Origin: Diospyros lotus
Taxonomy: Eukaryota; Streptophyta; Magnoliopsida; Ericales; Ebenaceae
Length of the DNA stretch: 64,000 nucleotides
NCBI RefSeq assembly: GCF_014633365.1
Contig: NC_068342.1
Coordinates: 4,884,622 to 4,948,621, forward strand
Direction: 5' to 3'
Part shown: in pieces, positions 10,457-21,150 of the stretch
Position numbering within the stretch: the first letter of the stretch is position 1
How the letters are laid out: each line of letters opens with the position of its first letter
The notes under the pieces: generated by a model
The model's database searches: none
What the model was told of the DNA's origin: nothing
The model's input: only the letters and a program-made list of their open reading frames with translations
Made by a program: the position numbers and the translations under genes

Positions 10457-12238
10457 CTAGTGGTTGTACGGAGAAGCAGCTCGAATCCTGTCTCTTCTCT
10501 TTTGGAGGAACTTTTGCAGAGATCTCTTTATGGAAACACCATGAGCTAGAGCTGGAAAAAGTGGTGGCGCCACCCTACCTTTGTCGTCGGAACCACCACC
10601 ACCGACCACTGAATTCTTCTCCCTCTTCATCTTCTCTTCCATTTCTCGTCTCACATCCCATATGATTGCTCTGACCTATGTGTATACAAATATATATATA
10701 CGTAATTTCACACATATATATAAAATTTATAGTAAAATGTTATATAGTAGATAAAGATTCTCTTTGATTTTGGTATACATTCTTCAAGAAATTGCAAGAA
10801 AAGTAACTGAGAATAAATCTATTGATTTTGAAAGAAGAAATAATGTAGAGATGAACTCTTTATTGTTAGGTTCGCAGCCACACTTATTGATCATGAGCAC
10901 AGTTAGGCAATTGCTATTTCTATATATGTTTCTTATTTTTTAATAAAATTTTTAAGAGCTTAGATTAAATTGTAACAAGATCAAACATTTATACTAGTAT
11001 TGTTATTTACCATAATATTAATAATTAACATAATAAATATTCTCATTATTTTCCTTTTGAAGGTTGGGGTTATATATATCAATGAATCTGTGGTTTCAAT
11101 ATTGCTTTGCTGGGAAAATAATGTCATAAAAAAGAAGTAAATTACATTTTCCTGCTTGGCCTGTATGTTTAATTTCTTCTAGCTTCTTTGAAACAACTCT
11201 GCTTCTATCATCAATTAATGGCTTAATTTTATATATATATATATATATGGATAATACTATTTGTATAGATAGAGTTTTTTTTACAGATGAATTTACAAGT
11301 GGCTTGAAGGACTATTTTTGTCCCTCTCTCTTCTATGTCAATGACCATTTTACCTCTTTTCCCCTCCAACAACCTCTCTTCTCTCTCCCCTTTCTCTCGT
11401 GTCGCATCCTCATGGCTGCAATCGACCATCCGTCGTTGACCCTATTACTGTCGGTTCTTTGCCTTTGCTGCCTTGCCTCTGCTGCCTCGCCACCTTACTG
11501 TTGCATGTTCAAGCAACCAGTTTGCCTCTTGCTACTGCATCGCGACAAGGCAGCAGATGCGAGGTTGTAGCGGCGAGAGGAGATGAGGCAATAAGGTGGC
11601 AGCAGCAAGGTTGCACCGACGAGAGCAGGTGGGGCGAAGAATGGCGGCGGGTGGTCGATTGCAACGACAAGGGAATGAGAGAGAGAAGAGAGTGAACAAA
11701 AATACGATATATCGCAATATTTTGATGTCAAAATATCATAATATATCACCTTTGTAACTCACCTGACAAACTCTCCCTTGTACAAATAGTATGACCCATA
11801 TATATATTGCACATCTATAAGACTATATCTATATATATACATATATACACACACACACCCTTAATGTTTCAGTTGCTGCCACATTGCATATATAGGAGCT
11901 ACCTAATTATATCAGATTTATATATATATAGAGAGAGAGGGAGAGAGAGAGAGAAGCTTCATGCATACCAGAAGCTCTGTAAAATCACAAATACAAACCC
12001 GCCGACCAATATTGTCGAAGATGGCCATCTGACTTGCGGTTAACGGGTCGTTCCTGCTCTGACCCATTAACCTACGAAAAAGAGATCCATCAGCCATGCA
12101 TGGATGGTTGTATACACACACACACACGTGTATATATATATATATATATATATTAAGACTCATACCACCATGTATGTATATATGCATGGCCGTCACTTAC
12201 ATGTCTGAATAACTCAGGCTCTGACGATTACTCGCCAT
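10457..12238 (-). CDS. TIFY5-like: JAZ/TIFY5-like (JAZ7/JAZ8-type) jasmonate repressor, copy 1
   Basis: Three exons on the minus strand: 12238-12201, 12071-11969 and 10675-10457, 119 aa, with GT-AG borders and matching phases. Residues 28-47 hold a divergent TIFY motif (MAIFDNIGRR, then VCICDFTELL), where TIFY5 proteins normally have TIFYNGRVCVCD. Residues 94-117 hold a clear Jas motif (SIKRSLQKFLQKRRDR, ending SPYNH). JAZ proteins bind MYC-type factors through Jas and other partners through TIFY in the nucleus. As in JAZ7/JAZ8, the LPIARR degron is missing. The usual upstream start seems lost: an ATG at 12314 meets TAA after one codon, and the expected N-terminal EAR motif is not readable, so I start at the internal ATG. 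A 549-bp MITE fills intron 2. Family call good; whether the gene works is uncertain. Confidence 0.6.
11249..11797. mobile_element. MITE in JAZ intron 2, copy 1
   Basis: The left end GGATAATACTATTTGTA and the right end, read on the other strand as GGGTCATACTATTTGTAC, form terminal inverted repeats of about 30 bp that both run into GAGTTT. It sits in an (AT)n tract, so the target duplication cannot be resolved. The centre is GC-rich with open frames on both strands that look like chance. It lies in the long intron between the TIFY and Jas exons. The paired copy is 27134-27668. Confidence 0.65.
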
Positions 12239-12580
12239 CGAATTAGAAGAGGAAGAAGAAGCAGCGAAACCGAAGATAGCCTGCGGATTGAGGTTGCGGT
12301 TCCCCTTAATTCATGATATATCATATGGGCGCTTGAAACTATATATATATAGTCAAGCATATAATGCATATGTATATGCATGCATGCATAAAAGAAGAAA
12401 CATGTGATGGATGATGTGGAGTGGAAGAGAATGACTAGGGAACCCGCAACGGCAACTTACAAGGAAATTAACATTTTGAACAAATTAAAGCCCATTCCAA
12501 AGCCCTACACCATACGCAACGCAAGAACAAAAATATCTAAGCTCTCTCTCTCTCTCTCTCTCTCTATCTCATCCCATCAA

Positions 12581-12594
12581 ATTATAAATAAATA
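12581..12594 (-). promoter_or_regulatory. TATA-like element of JAZ copy 1
   Basis: On the minus strand this reads TATTTATTTATAAT. It lies just downstream of a G-box and upstream of a GA-rich run (12541-12566) and of the JAZ start, as expected for a plant core promoter. Position-based inference only. Confidence 0.4.
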
Positions 12595-12600
12595 CTTGAG

Positions 12601-12606
12601 CACGTG
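12601..12606. promoter_or_regulatory. G-box CACGTG upstream of JAZ copy 1
   Basis: Perfect palindromic CACGTG, 363 bp upstream of the chosen ATG and about 10 bp from the TATA-like element. G-boxes are the known binding site of MYC2-type bHLH factors that drive JAZ genes after jasmonate. In copy 2 the same place (28458-28463) reads CTCGTG. Confidence 0.5.
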
Positions 12607-12847
12607 GAAAACGGGTGAGTCTCTCTCTCTCTCTCTGCGCAGCATCAGCAGCAGCAGGTGGGCTATAGCTGGTGTTGTTTCTGCTTTGTGAAAGCTTTCG
12701 TCTTTCCCATAAATGGAAATCTTTTTGCCTTGCAATTAAGCAGCTGGAATTTGGAGGCTGGGTTTAGCTTTTTCCTGTGAAATTACATGGCGGATGGGGC
12801 AGATTCTTGATTACTACCGGTTGCAATCAAAGTTATACTGTTATTTT

Positions 12848-12853
12848 CACGTG
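12848..12853. promoter_or_regulatory. Second G-box upstream of JAZ copy 1
   Basis: CACGTG in the context TTTTCACGTGTGATCC, about 250 bp further upstream of the first G-box. It is kept in the paired copy near 28719. Confidence 0.4.
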
Positions 12854-13289
12854 TGATCCAATGATCAAACTAGCTAGCTTGTTATATATTTAATTTCCTC
12901 TACTGCTAAACCTAATTTTCAGGAATGAAAAACGATCGAACCATGCATGCATCTTCTTATTGCTTCTACACTTTATTTATAAATTAAGATCCTTTCATCG
13001 TCATTATTTTGTAATTAGGATATATAAATTCACTAAAAACCATATGGCCACAGATGATGATGATGATGAAGAAGAAGAAGAATGAGGAGGATTGGAGGAG
13101 GAAGTCAAAATTAAGGATCATAAATTCACTTAAAAACCATCAAGTCTCCTCCACCACATATATATATATATATTTATATATAGAGAGAGATTAATTAATT
13201 AATTATTAAGACTAGACTCCAATTAGAATTTAGATACATATAAATTTGATTTTGTACGTTGTAATTGATAAAAATAATTTAATTAGGAG

Positions 13290-13455
13290 TATTATTATTC
13301 ATCTAAACTAGATTTTCAGTCTAAATGACACATTTTTATTGGACAATAAAAAAATATAAGTGTCAATATTTATTGTACATAATTTTATTATTTAAAGAAA
13401 ATATGTCACCACTTGGACTAAAGATTTATCTCTAATCTAGATAAATAATATTATT
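13290..13455. mobile_element. Small MITE, copy 1
   Basis: About 166 bp, with the left end ATTATTATTCATCTAAACTA and the right end reading AATATTATTTATCTAGATTA on the other strand. Present at the same place in the paired duplication (29166-29334). No coding capacity. Confidence 0.45.
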
Positions 13456-14690
13456 AAATGATAAAGACATACATATTCTGCGATGAATTGAGGCATCTGA
13501 ATAATGTTCTTAAATTGAATTTCACATGGCATGCACGTGAAAGGTGCTTAATTTGGTTGGCCCTACTTAAATAAAAGATATGTACGTATATGTACTATCT
13601 ATAGTAGACTTACAAGAGACATCATGGGCTGCACAAACTTACCGGCAATGGGCAGTGGAGTGGCTGCTGGTTGGTTGGTGGGGCAATGATCGTGAACTCT
13701 GTGGAAAATTTGGCATTTCCTTATTTGAAAAGTTTTTTTGACATGTTTTTGGGCTGGCCGTAGACGTCGTGTCAACCCTTTCTTTTTTTCCTTTTCCTTT
13801 TCTTTTCCCTTTCTTCTTATAATATTATCTCTTATAAGAATAATGTACCATAAAAATATCCACTTTTCTTAATATGTTAATTTTAAAAAAATTCTCATAT
13901 AAAAATATCGATACATTAAGTATAGATCAAGTATGTTATCTCGTATTTATAATAATATTTCTTTTATAATACTTGAATTACATTAAAATTTGTCATGAAA
14001 TATACTTAATTCCTTATTTCAACTGTCTCATTAATAATGGATATTCATTAGATATTTTATTCTTTGTTTTAATTTGAATTTAATTATAAATTTAAAAATA
14101 TTTAATAATTTATTATCTTAAATTCACAAAATTTAGATCCTTTAGACCCATGTTAAATAATATACGTATATATATTAACAGGTAATGTTAACGGTATTTA
14201 TTTTATCTTATTCTTAATATTTAAATAATTTTATTAATAAATAATAAATATATCGTATTTTAAATCATTTAATCAACTAATAAAATTGCTTGAGTGTTGA
14301 AAATAATATATAATAAACATATTTGATCTAAAACCAAAATATATTTATTAATATTTAACTATTGTCGTATTATCTTATAATAATATAATAAGTTAGTCAA
14401 GAGTCACATGCTTATACCTATGTGAGTGTGCTTTTTTTCTTGGTTCATACCTAATTCAGTGCAAATGGTCCGAATTTTTCAAGTACACATCTGATCCAAT
14501 AAAAATTGTCAAACTTATTTTCAAGGACCTCAAAATTCAAACAATTAAAAAAAAAAAAAAAAAAGCATCCCTAGTGGAGGGGTCACGTCGCTTTTTGACA
14601 AAGAAATTACTTTCATAGACTTTTTGACCCAAAAGAATAATATTAGTATTGTTACCAAGAGTTGCCCTCCAAATAGTAGAAAATAAACGA

Positions 14691-16900
14691 TTTAAGTTTT
14701 TTAGAAAGGAGAAAACTACTTTCAGCTCATTATCCGTGCACATGCAGATTCTAACAGCTAAATACAAATCTCTGATTGTGGCAGGTAATCTGAAGCATAA
14801 AGACCTTGATGGGTCAGGTGGTGAGCTCGCAAGCATATATAGATCAAAATGAAAATACTCTTGAAGGTTGTGAGGAAACTGTTGTTGAGGAGCAGCATGT
14901 CAGTGTCCGCAGTGAGGAGGAAAGGGAAACAGAATGAGACGTGCCTTGTGCAAGGGCTTAAATATATTTTTCAAAACCAAACAGGATTGAGTCCTAATAG
15001 GTTGACTCATAATGTGCTAGCCATGCTGTTTTTAAATGTAATACTATATCTGCAGCACCAGCACCTCATATGACTGAAACGTTGTTTTTTTTTTTCTTCT
15101 TGGGTTATTTATTATCAAATGAATCTGGACTTTTTATCAATCCTTTTTGTTTTCTTACTTGAGAGTTGCTCAATGCATGCAGGAGGATCCAAGAATGGAA
15201 ATGCTAATAAGAGCCGCTTCCTGTCTTATGGAAGTTGAACCTATATTTTGCCAATTGCACAGGTATGTATTTCAAGTTAAACAGTATCATCTGTGACCAT
15301 GATTCTGGACAAGGTGTTAACTGAGAGAACAAAGGAAAGCATCCTAGTCAGAGGGAATGGCCATTTGAAATTGATATTAACTACATGAACTGCTGAAACT
15401 GTTGTTGGAAGCCTTACGGAAATGCTGTGCTGTCCTGGACATTTGAGGTAAACAAAGAGTTTGACATTTTCTGCTTTTTACTTGAATATACTACGTAAAT
15501 ATATGTAACTCTAGTATGTGAATCTTACAGGCAGCTTCATTTGTCTAAGACTATTAATTCTTTGCTTGAAAGCAATGGCAATCAATAAGACTGCTCACTG
15601 CTAACCTTGACAAAGAAACGTTTCAGAACCTATTTTGAGTATGCTTTATATATATATGGTAAATGGCCCATACATTCATGAGTTTTGGGCCTTTTAGTCA
15701 GACACCCCTTGTTTATTTTTAACCAAAACTATCTTTGTGCTTTGCTTAAATCACCAATACACTTGTTTTGTGAATAGCACTCCCAACTAAATGTGATTAA
15801 AATAAAATTATATCCAATTTCATTTTAATTAAAAGAAAAAACTAAAAATATAATTATAAAAAAAAAAAAAACTCCTTGTTGCTGAATCTGTGGGTTCGGG
15901 TAGTTTGTTGGGTTCCATAGAACCTAACAATGGAGAAAGAAGAAAAAGAACCATTGTTGAATTTGACAACCCAACCAACGGTGATAAGGACGAAGACAAC
16001 AGTAGATAGGCAAAACACAAGAGGTGACTTAAAGAGTGCTTTGCTATGACAAAGCTAGGGTAGATCTAATGAGTCCAAGGTGCTTTAGATCTAGTGGCGA
16101 TGATGGCAGAGGAGCAAGTTCGATAAGTGGTGGTGATTTTTGACGGTGAGAAAGCAATGATTGATAGATTTTACAAATGTTGCTGATTGATGATTCCATG
16201 GAACCCATTGCTAACGACCTTTTTTTTCTTATTGCTAAAGGATTTTAGTGTGGTTTTCATGGTTTCACAAAGATTTCAACCTCTTTTTTTTGGTTGTCTT
16301 CCTTTCTTCTTTCTCATCGTCAAATAGTTTAACTGATGGATAAATAGATATGTAAACAAACTATTATGTTCGGTGAAGAACTCTTGAATGAGTTTGATTT
16401 GAGCTTATTTATGTTTACTCACTAAGTAAATAAATAAATTTAAACAAAATTTAGACCTCATTTAATGAATGAGCCAAGCTCAAATAAAAGCTTGTTTAGC
16501 TTATTTATATTTAGAAACAGGCTCATATAATAAGAGTATATGTATATTTGTAAGATGTTTTAGGGTTTATTTTGTTTTTTCTGTAAATGTAATTCATTAA
16601 ACCAGAAAATCGCAAAAAATGTCTACAAGAAAAAGTTAGGGCATATTCTGCTATAAAACAAAGAATTAAAGAAACAGAACAACACTCACAAGAAAAGAAG
16701 CAAAAGATTATAACTTCAAACAAATGAGGCAGAAAGGAAAATACAATAGAGAGAAACTTGAAGTAATAGGAGGATAGTAGCAAGCAACCCAAGATGAAAG
16801 ACTTGAGAGATTAGATAAGGAACTTTGAGAGGAACAAACAAAATCAGAACCCACCCGTCCGTCGCCAAAACAATCTCATTTCACGACGAAATTTGATGTA
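14691..16900. other. Unique interval between duplications; possible gene relic
   Basis: Not repeated elsewhere in the window. From about 14788 to 14930 a plus-strand frame reads like real protein (MGQVVSSQAYIDQNENTLEG, then CEETVVEEQH and acidic SEEERETE) before a stop. Another short frame at 15181-15262 (EDPRMEMLIRAASCLMEVE..) is followed by a GT donor-like site. I do not recognise the protein, and no complete gene can be built. The rest (15660-16900) is AT-rich with no feature I can support. Confidence 0.3.
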
Positions 16901-17983
16901 GAAGTAAATTGTTAAATTCTACAGTACTATAATTTTGTTAAGTAACATAATTATATGAATTGATTATTAAAAAAATAGCTCATCTATAAATGATTTGATT
17001 GTATTTTTGCTCATGAACAAATTTATTTCTTATTCATGAATAAGTTTTATAACTTGTTGTTTATGATCAAGTTCAATAACTTCTTCTTTAACAAATTTAA
17101 TAATTTCTTGTTCATGAAGAATAGAATCTTGATAGTAAACTCAAATTTGACTAATTTAGTTTAAACAAGTCAAGTTTGAATTAAGCGAATATCTAAATGA
17201 AAAAAATATGAGAGTAGAGAAGTTAAAATATATACTTGGCCATTCAATTTTCTTTTTTGTGCTCTAAGATTACATGCATGTGGGGTATGGTGAAGGATTA
17301 CATGCATGTGTGGGCTTTTTGGTGAATGTTTATTGTATTGTTGAGAGCTAATTTATGATTATTAGTGCGTGGATATGGTCAAGGAAGAATATTTTGAGAT
17401 GAATCCAAGTTAAAATTATATAGAAATTAGATTTTAGGGCAAATTAAACTCAATTCTATGCTAGTAACAATGTGCATATTCAGGAGCTCTTAATATGTAT
17501 TAATCCATTCAAAGTATCCAAAAACTAACATTAGCTTCTTTTTTTTTTGGGGAGTGAAAGCATGTGATGATATAATGTTAGAAACAAGAAACTAATGAGA
17601 TTCTTCATTGGTGGAAGGTCTCCTGGAGCTTGTTTTTGTTTTAGTCTCATAGGCTTGATCGTATGGACCTGTTTTCTTTGGTTCTAGTGGTGGATTTTCT
17701 CCTTATCTCCAATATATTCTACTACTCATACGTATCAATACTAGAATTTTATTTAATCAAGGGCGCTCTAAGTCAGTCCTGTCAGTTAGGGACAGCATTG
17801 ACCATTCAAATCATTTGAAAAAACGTGTTTCATAAGTTCTTTAAAACAATGTATTATTAATTCCTATTAAACATTCTCTACATCTATGATAGAGAGACAG
17901 AGACCACTTGACACCACTTAAACATGTCTGGGGTAGTATAGAAATTTAAGGCTTGGTACATTTGTATTAGATAATTAATTAAT

Positions 17984-18328
17984 GGAAAATTCTATTGGCA
18001 AATAATTTTTTGCTTTTTGCAGCTATAAATAAAAAAAAATTATAATTACTCCTAACAATCATTTTCATTTGTATGCATTCTTCTATTCCTCTATTTTCAT
18101 TTGTCTGCATGGTCCCCGGTATGAATTTTGTAGTTGTATATGTTTGGTGACGGGCAATTCATTGAAAGAGAAATTTGTAGTTGTATATGTTTGGTGACGG
18201 GCAATTCATTGAAAGAGAAAGTGGTTATAATAATGAGGGTAAAAATAAATTTAAAAAAAATAATATTTAAGGTATATTAAAATGTGGCTGTGAAGAGTAA
18301 AATGATGACTGCAAATAGAATTTTTTTT
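17984..18328. mobile_element. MITE with internal 47-bp duplication
   Basis: Inserted in a TTAATTAAT tract that other cassettes have without interruption. The ends GGAAAATTCTATTGGCAAAT and, on the other strand, AAAAATTCTATTTGCAGT form inverted repeats. A 47-bp stretch (TTTGTAGTTGTATATG..) is repeated twice in tandem from 18127. No coding capacity. Confidence 0.5.
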
Positions 18329-18659
18329 AATTAATTAATAGTTATATTGTTTTGCATGTCATATTATTTGTACCCATAAATCTTAAGAATTTAATCGGCA
18401 GAAATTTTGTGTAATTTTAAGATTTTTGAGGTATCACAATGTGCAATGATACACATTCTCTACATCTATGATGTATATGTGTGTGAACAATGAGCATGGA
18501 CGGATAGATAGATTGGGAGAGATGGAACCAAATGGCTTTAAAATTTCACAACTGCCACAGTTAACTAAATACAATTCTCAATTCTTGATATATTTTTTTT
18601 ATTTTCTTTTTAGAGTAGTTGTTTTTATATATTGGGAATATATATATATATATATAAGA

Positions 18660-18878
18660 CTAGTGGTTATACGGAAAAGCAGCTTGAATCCTGTCTCTTC
18701 TCTTTTGAAGGAACCTTTGCAGAGATCTCTTTATGGAAACACCATGAGCTAGAGCCGAAAAAGGTGGTGGCGCCACCCTACCTTTGCCGTTGGAACCACC
18801 ACCACCGACCACTGAATTCTTCTCCTTCTTCATCTTCTCTTCCATTTCCCGTCTCACATCCCATATGATTGCTCTGAC
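18660..18878 (-). pseudogene. Orphan JAZ/TIFY5-like last exon with open frame
   Basis: A 219-nt exon with the same acceptor (CATAG before GTC AGA), the same length and the same stop as the last exon of the two fuller JAZ genes. The frame is fully open, from VRAIIWDVRREMEEK to FPYNH, with the Jas core SIKRSLQRFLQKR. It differs from the full copies by several amino acids. No TIFY exon is found upstream on this strand within the cassette: the foldback element and AT-rich filler are there instead. Either a 3-prime gene fragment or the remains of a gene cut by rearrangement. Confidence 0.55.
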
Positions 18879-19318
18879 CTATGTGTATACAAATATATAT
18901 ACGTAATCTCACACATATATATAAAATTTATAGTAAAATTTTATATAGTAGATAAAGAATTTCTTTGATTTTGACATAAATTCTTCAAGAAATTGCAAAA
19001 AAGGTAACTGAGAACAAATCTATTGATTTTGAAAGAAGAAAGAACGTAATGATGAACTCTTTTATTATTAGGTTCACAGCGACAATTATTGATGAGCACA
19101 GTTGGCAATTGTTATTTTTATATATGTTTTTTATTTTTTGATAAAATTTTTAAGAGCTTAGATTAGATTGTAACAAGATCAAACATTTATACTAGTATTA
19201 TTATTTACCATAATATTAATAATTAACATAGAAATCCTCATTATTTTTCTTTTGAAGATTGGGGCTATATATATCAATGAATATATGGTTTCATTGCCAA
19301 ATTTTACAAGAAAAAGTC

Positions 19319-19655
19319 TTGGGAGCCCAAGAGGCTTATCAAGCGCCTTACAGAAAGGGGGCAAAAAGATAAAATTGCCCCCCTCAAACTTTGTAAATTT
19401 GCAAAGCATTGTCCCTGCTCTCTCTTCGCTCTTCCTTATGGTTGTGCTTCCGTTGCCTTCGCCTTGCTTTGTAGCGACGATCGGTGAGGCGAGGCGGCGA
19501 TGGCAGCATGGCGGCGATGCGAATGCAGCAGAAACGCAGCCATGAGAGGGGAGAGAGAAAAGAGCAAGGGCAATGCTTTGCAAAGTTTGAGAGGGGCAAT
19601 TTTGTCTTTTTGCCCCCTTTCTGTAAGGCGCTCAGTAAGCGTGTCTAGCCCTATA
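19319..19655. mobile_element. Foldback element, copy in cassette IV
   Basis: Diverged copy of the long inverted-repeat element at 1653-2015, with the same outer blocks (GGGAGCCCAAGAGGC on the left; CTGTAAGGCGCTCAGTAAGC on the right) and a shorter centre. Its ORFs on both strands mirror each other. Confidence 0.55.
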
Positions 19656-20016
19656 ATAAAACTCATTTTACAATACTAGTTCAAATTCTACGGTACTATA
19701 ATTGTATGAATTAATTATTAAAAAATTAGCTTATTTATAAATGATTTGATTGTATTTTTGCTCATGAACAAACTCATTTCTTATTTATGAATAAGTTTTA
19801 TAACTTCTTGTTTATGAACAAATTCAATAACTTGTTCTTTAACAAATTTAATAATTTCTTGTTCATGAAAAATCTTGATAATAAACTCAAATTTGACTAA
19901 TTTAGTTTAAGCGAGTCAAGTTTGAATTAAACAAGTGTCTAAAAAAATATATATATATAAGAGTATAGAAGCTAAAATATACATTTGACCATTCAATTTT
20001 TTTTTCTTTGTTCTAA

Positions 20017-20462
20017 GGGTGTGTTTGATAATATGAAAATTTTATGAAAAATGTGACATTCGAGGAATTGAATTTCATTTTTACTGTTTAATATATTATA
20101 TTTTTTATATAATTGAATTTCATGATATAACCATTAAAACATATTTTGACTTATTTTTCATGAAAAATTTCATCTAGGGATGGTGGTTTTGTTTTTCATG
20201 CAAGATAGAAAAGAAAAGTTATAAAATATTTTCTTTTCTAAGTAAATATACTATTAAATACCCTAAAGGTGTATTTGATTGCATTGTTCTAGGGAATGAT
20301 TGTCTAGAAAACAAAAACCATTTCACCCCCTTGGAAAATGAATTTTATGGAAAGAAGATTTAAATACTTGTATTATACACATATTTTTTATTAAAAAATT
20401 AAGAGTGTTTAATTGTTTTCACATTAAAATGTGTAGTAATTACACATGATTAGACAATCTCT
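20017..20462. mobile_element. Truncated Tourist-like MITE
   Basis: Left end GGGTGTGTTTGATAATATG after CTAA, as in 2394-2877, but the right terminal repeat is missing. The sequence jumps into the downstream module (CTAATATTTGAGATGG). A deletion has removed the right end and neighbouring sequence. Confidence 0.5.
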
Positions 20463-20599
20463 AATATTTGAGATGGATCAAAGTCAAAATTATATAAAAA
20501 TTATATTTTAGGGCAAATTAAACTCAATTCTATGCTAGTAATGTGTATATTTAGGAGCTCTTAGTATGTATTAATTCATTCAAAGTATCCAAAACCTAA

Positions 20600-21073
20600 G
20601 GCTACGTTCTCTTTATTTATTAATTTTCAGTTTTGAGTTTTGAATTCGTTTTCAGTTTTCTGTTTTGGTAGTATGTTTTTAAAAAATTAAAAACACGTTT
20701 TATTTATTATTTTGAAAAACTATTTCTCAAAACAGTAAATTAGAAAACGTGTTCACTTTAAAATTTTGAAAATAATTTTTTAATGATATTTTATTCAATA
20801 AATATGAAATATTTAATGTTAATATATTATTAAAAATATATATATATTTTAAAGTTAATGAATTTTATAATATTTTTTTCATTATAATAATAAAATATAA
20901 ATAAATATGTTTTGAGTTTAGAACTTGTTTTGGATGAAAACACTTAAAATAACTTTTGTTATTTTAAGTTTTCTTTATAATTTTTTTTTGTTTTTAAAAA
21001 TAATAATGAAAACGTGTTTTTCATTATTTTAAAAAATTAAAAATAACTTTAAAACAGTAAAAAGAACACAGCC
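20600..21073. mobile_element. MITE with GGCT..GTTCT termini
   Basis: A 474-bp insertion in a module that elsewhere reads CCAAAAACTAACATTAGCT. The left end GGCTACGTTCTCTTT and the right end, GGCTGTGTTCTTT on the other strand, are inverted repeats. The flanks fit a 3-bp TAA/AAA duplication with one mismatch. AT-rich inside, no ORF. Confidence 0.55.
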
Positions 21074-21150
21074 AAACATTAGCTAAATTTTGTTGGAGTG
21101 AAAGTATGAGATGATATAATGTTGGAAACAAGAAACTAGGGAGACTCTTT

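Larger units (their letters stand above)
8925..14690. repeat. Large segmental duplication, copy 1
   Basis: Matches 24806-31098 in the same order: the right part of a Harbinger-like element, AT-rich filler, the JAZ-like gene on the minus strand with a MITE in its second intron, upstream sequence and an AT-rich tail. Homology stops sharply near 14690 (copy 2: 31098). The copies differ by scattered substitutions and small indels, so this duplication is older than the 5.17-kb tandem one. Copy 2 has an extra LINE insertion. Confidence 0.85.
16918..20590. repeat. Cassette IV: partial copies of the repeat modules
   Basis: Diverged copies of modules seen in the tandem units: an AT-rich block without the Tourist MITE (16918-17545), the GGTGGAAGGT module (17545-17880), the Jas-exon module (17915-19310), the foldback element (19319-19655) and again the AT-rich block, now with a truncated Tourist MITE. 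It is interrupted by one MITE at 17984-18328, and a second MITE follows at 20600-21073. Its only gene-like piece is an intact Jas exon. Confidence 0.7.

Noticed and set aside
11247..11749. ORFs of up to 144 codons inside the JAZ intron MITE (also 27132-27620)
   Set aside because: Confined to the GC-rich MITE core, present on both strands, no domain.
12314..12316. ATG upstream of JAZ copy 1 as the true start
   Set aside because: It meets TAA after one codon in its own frame, so it cannot start the protein unless splicing changes the frame.
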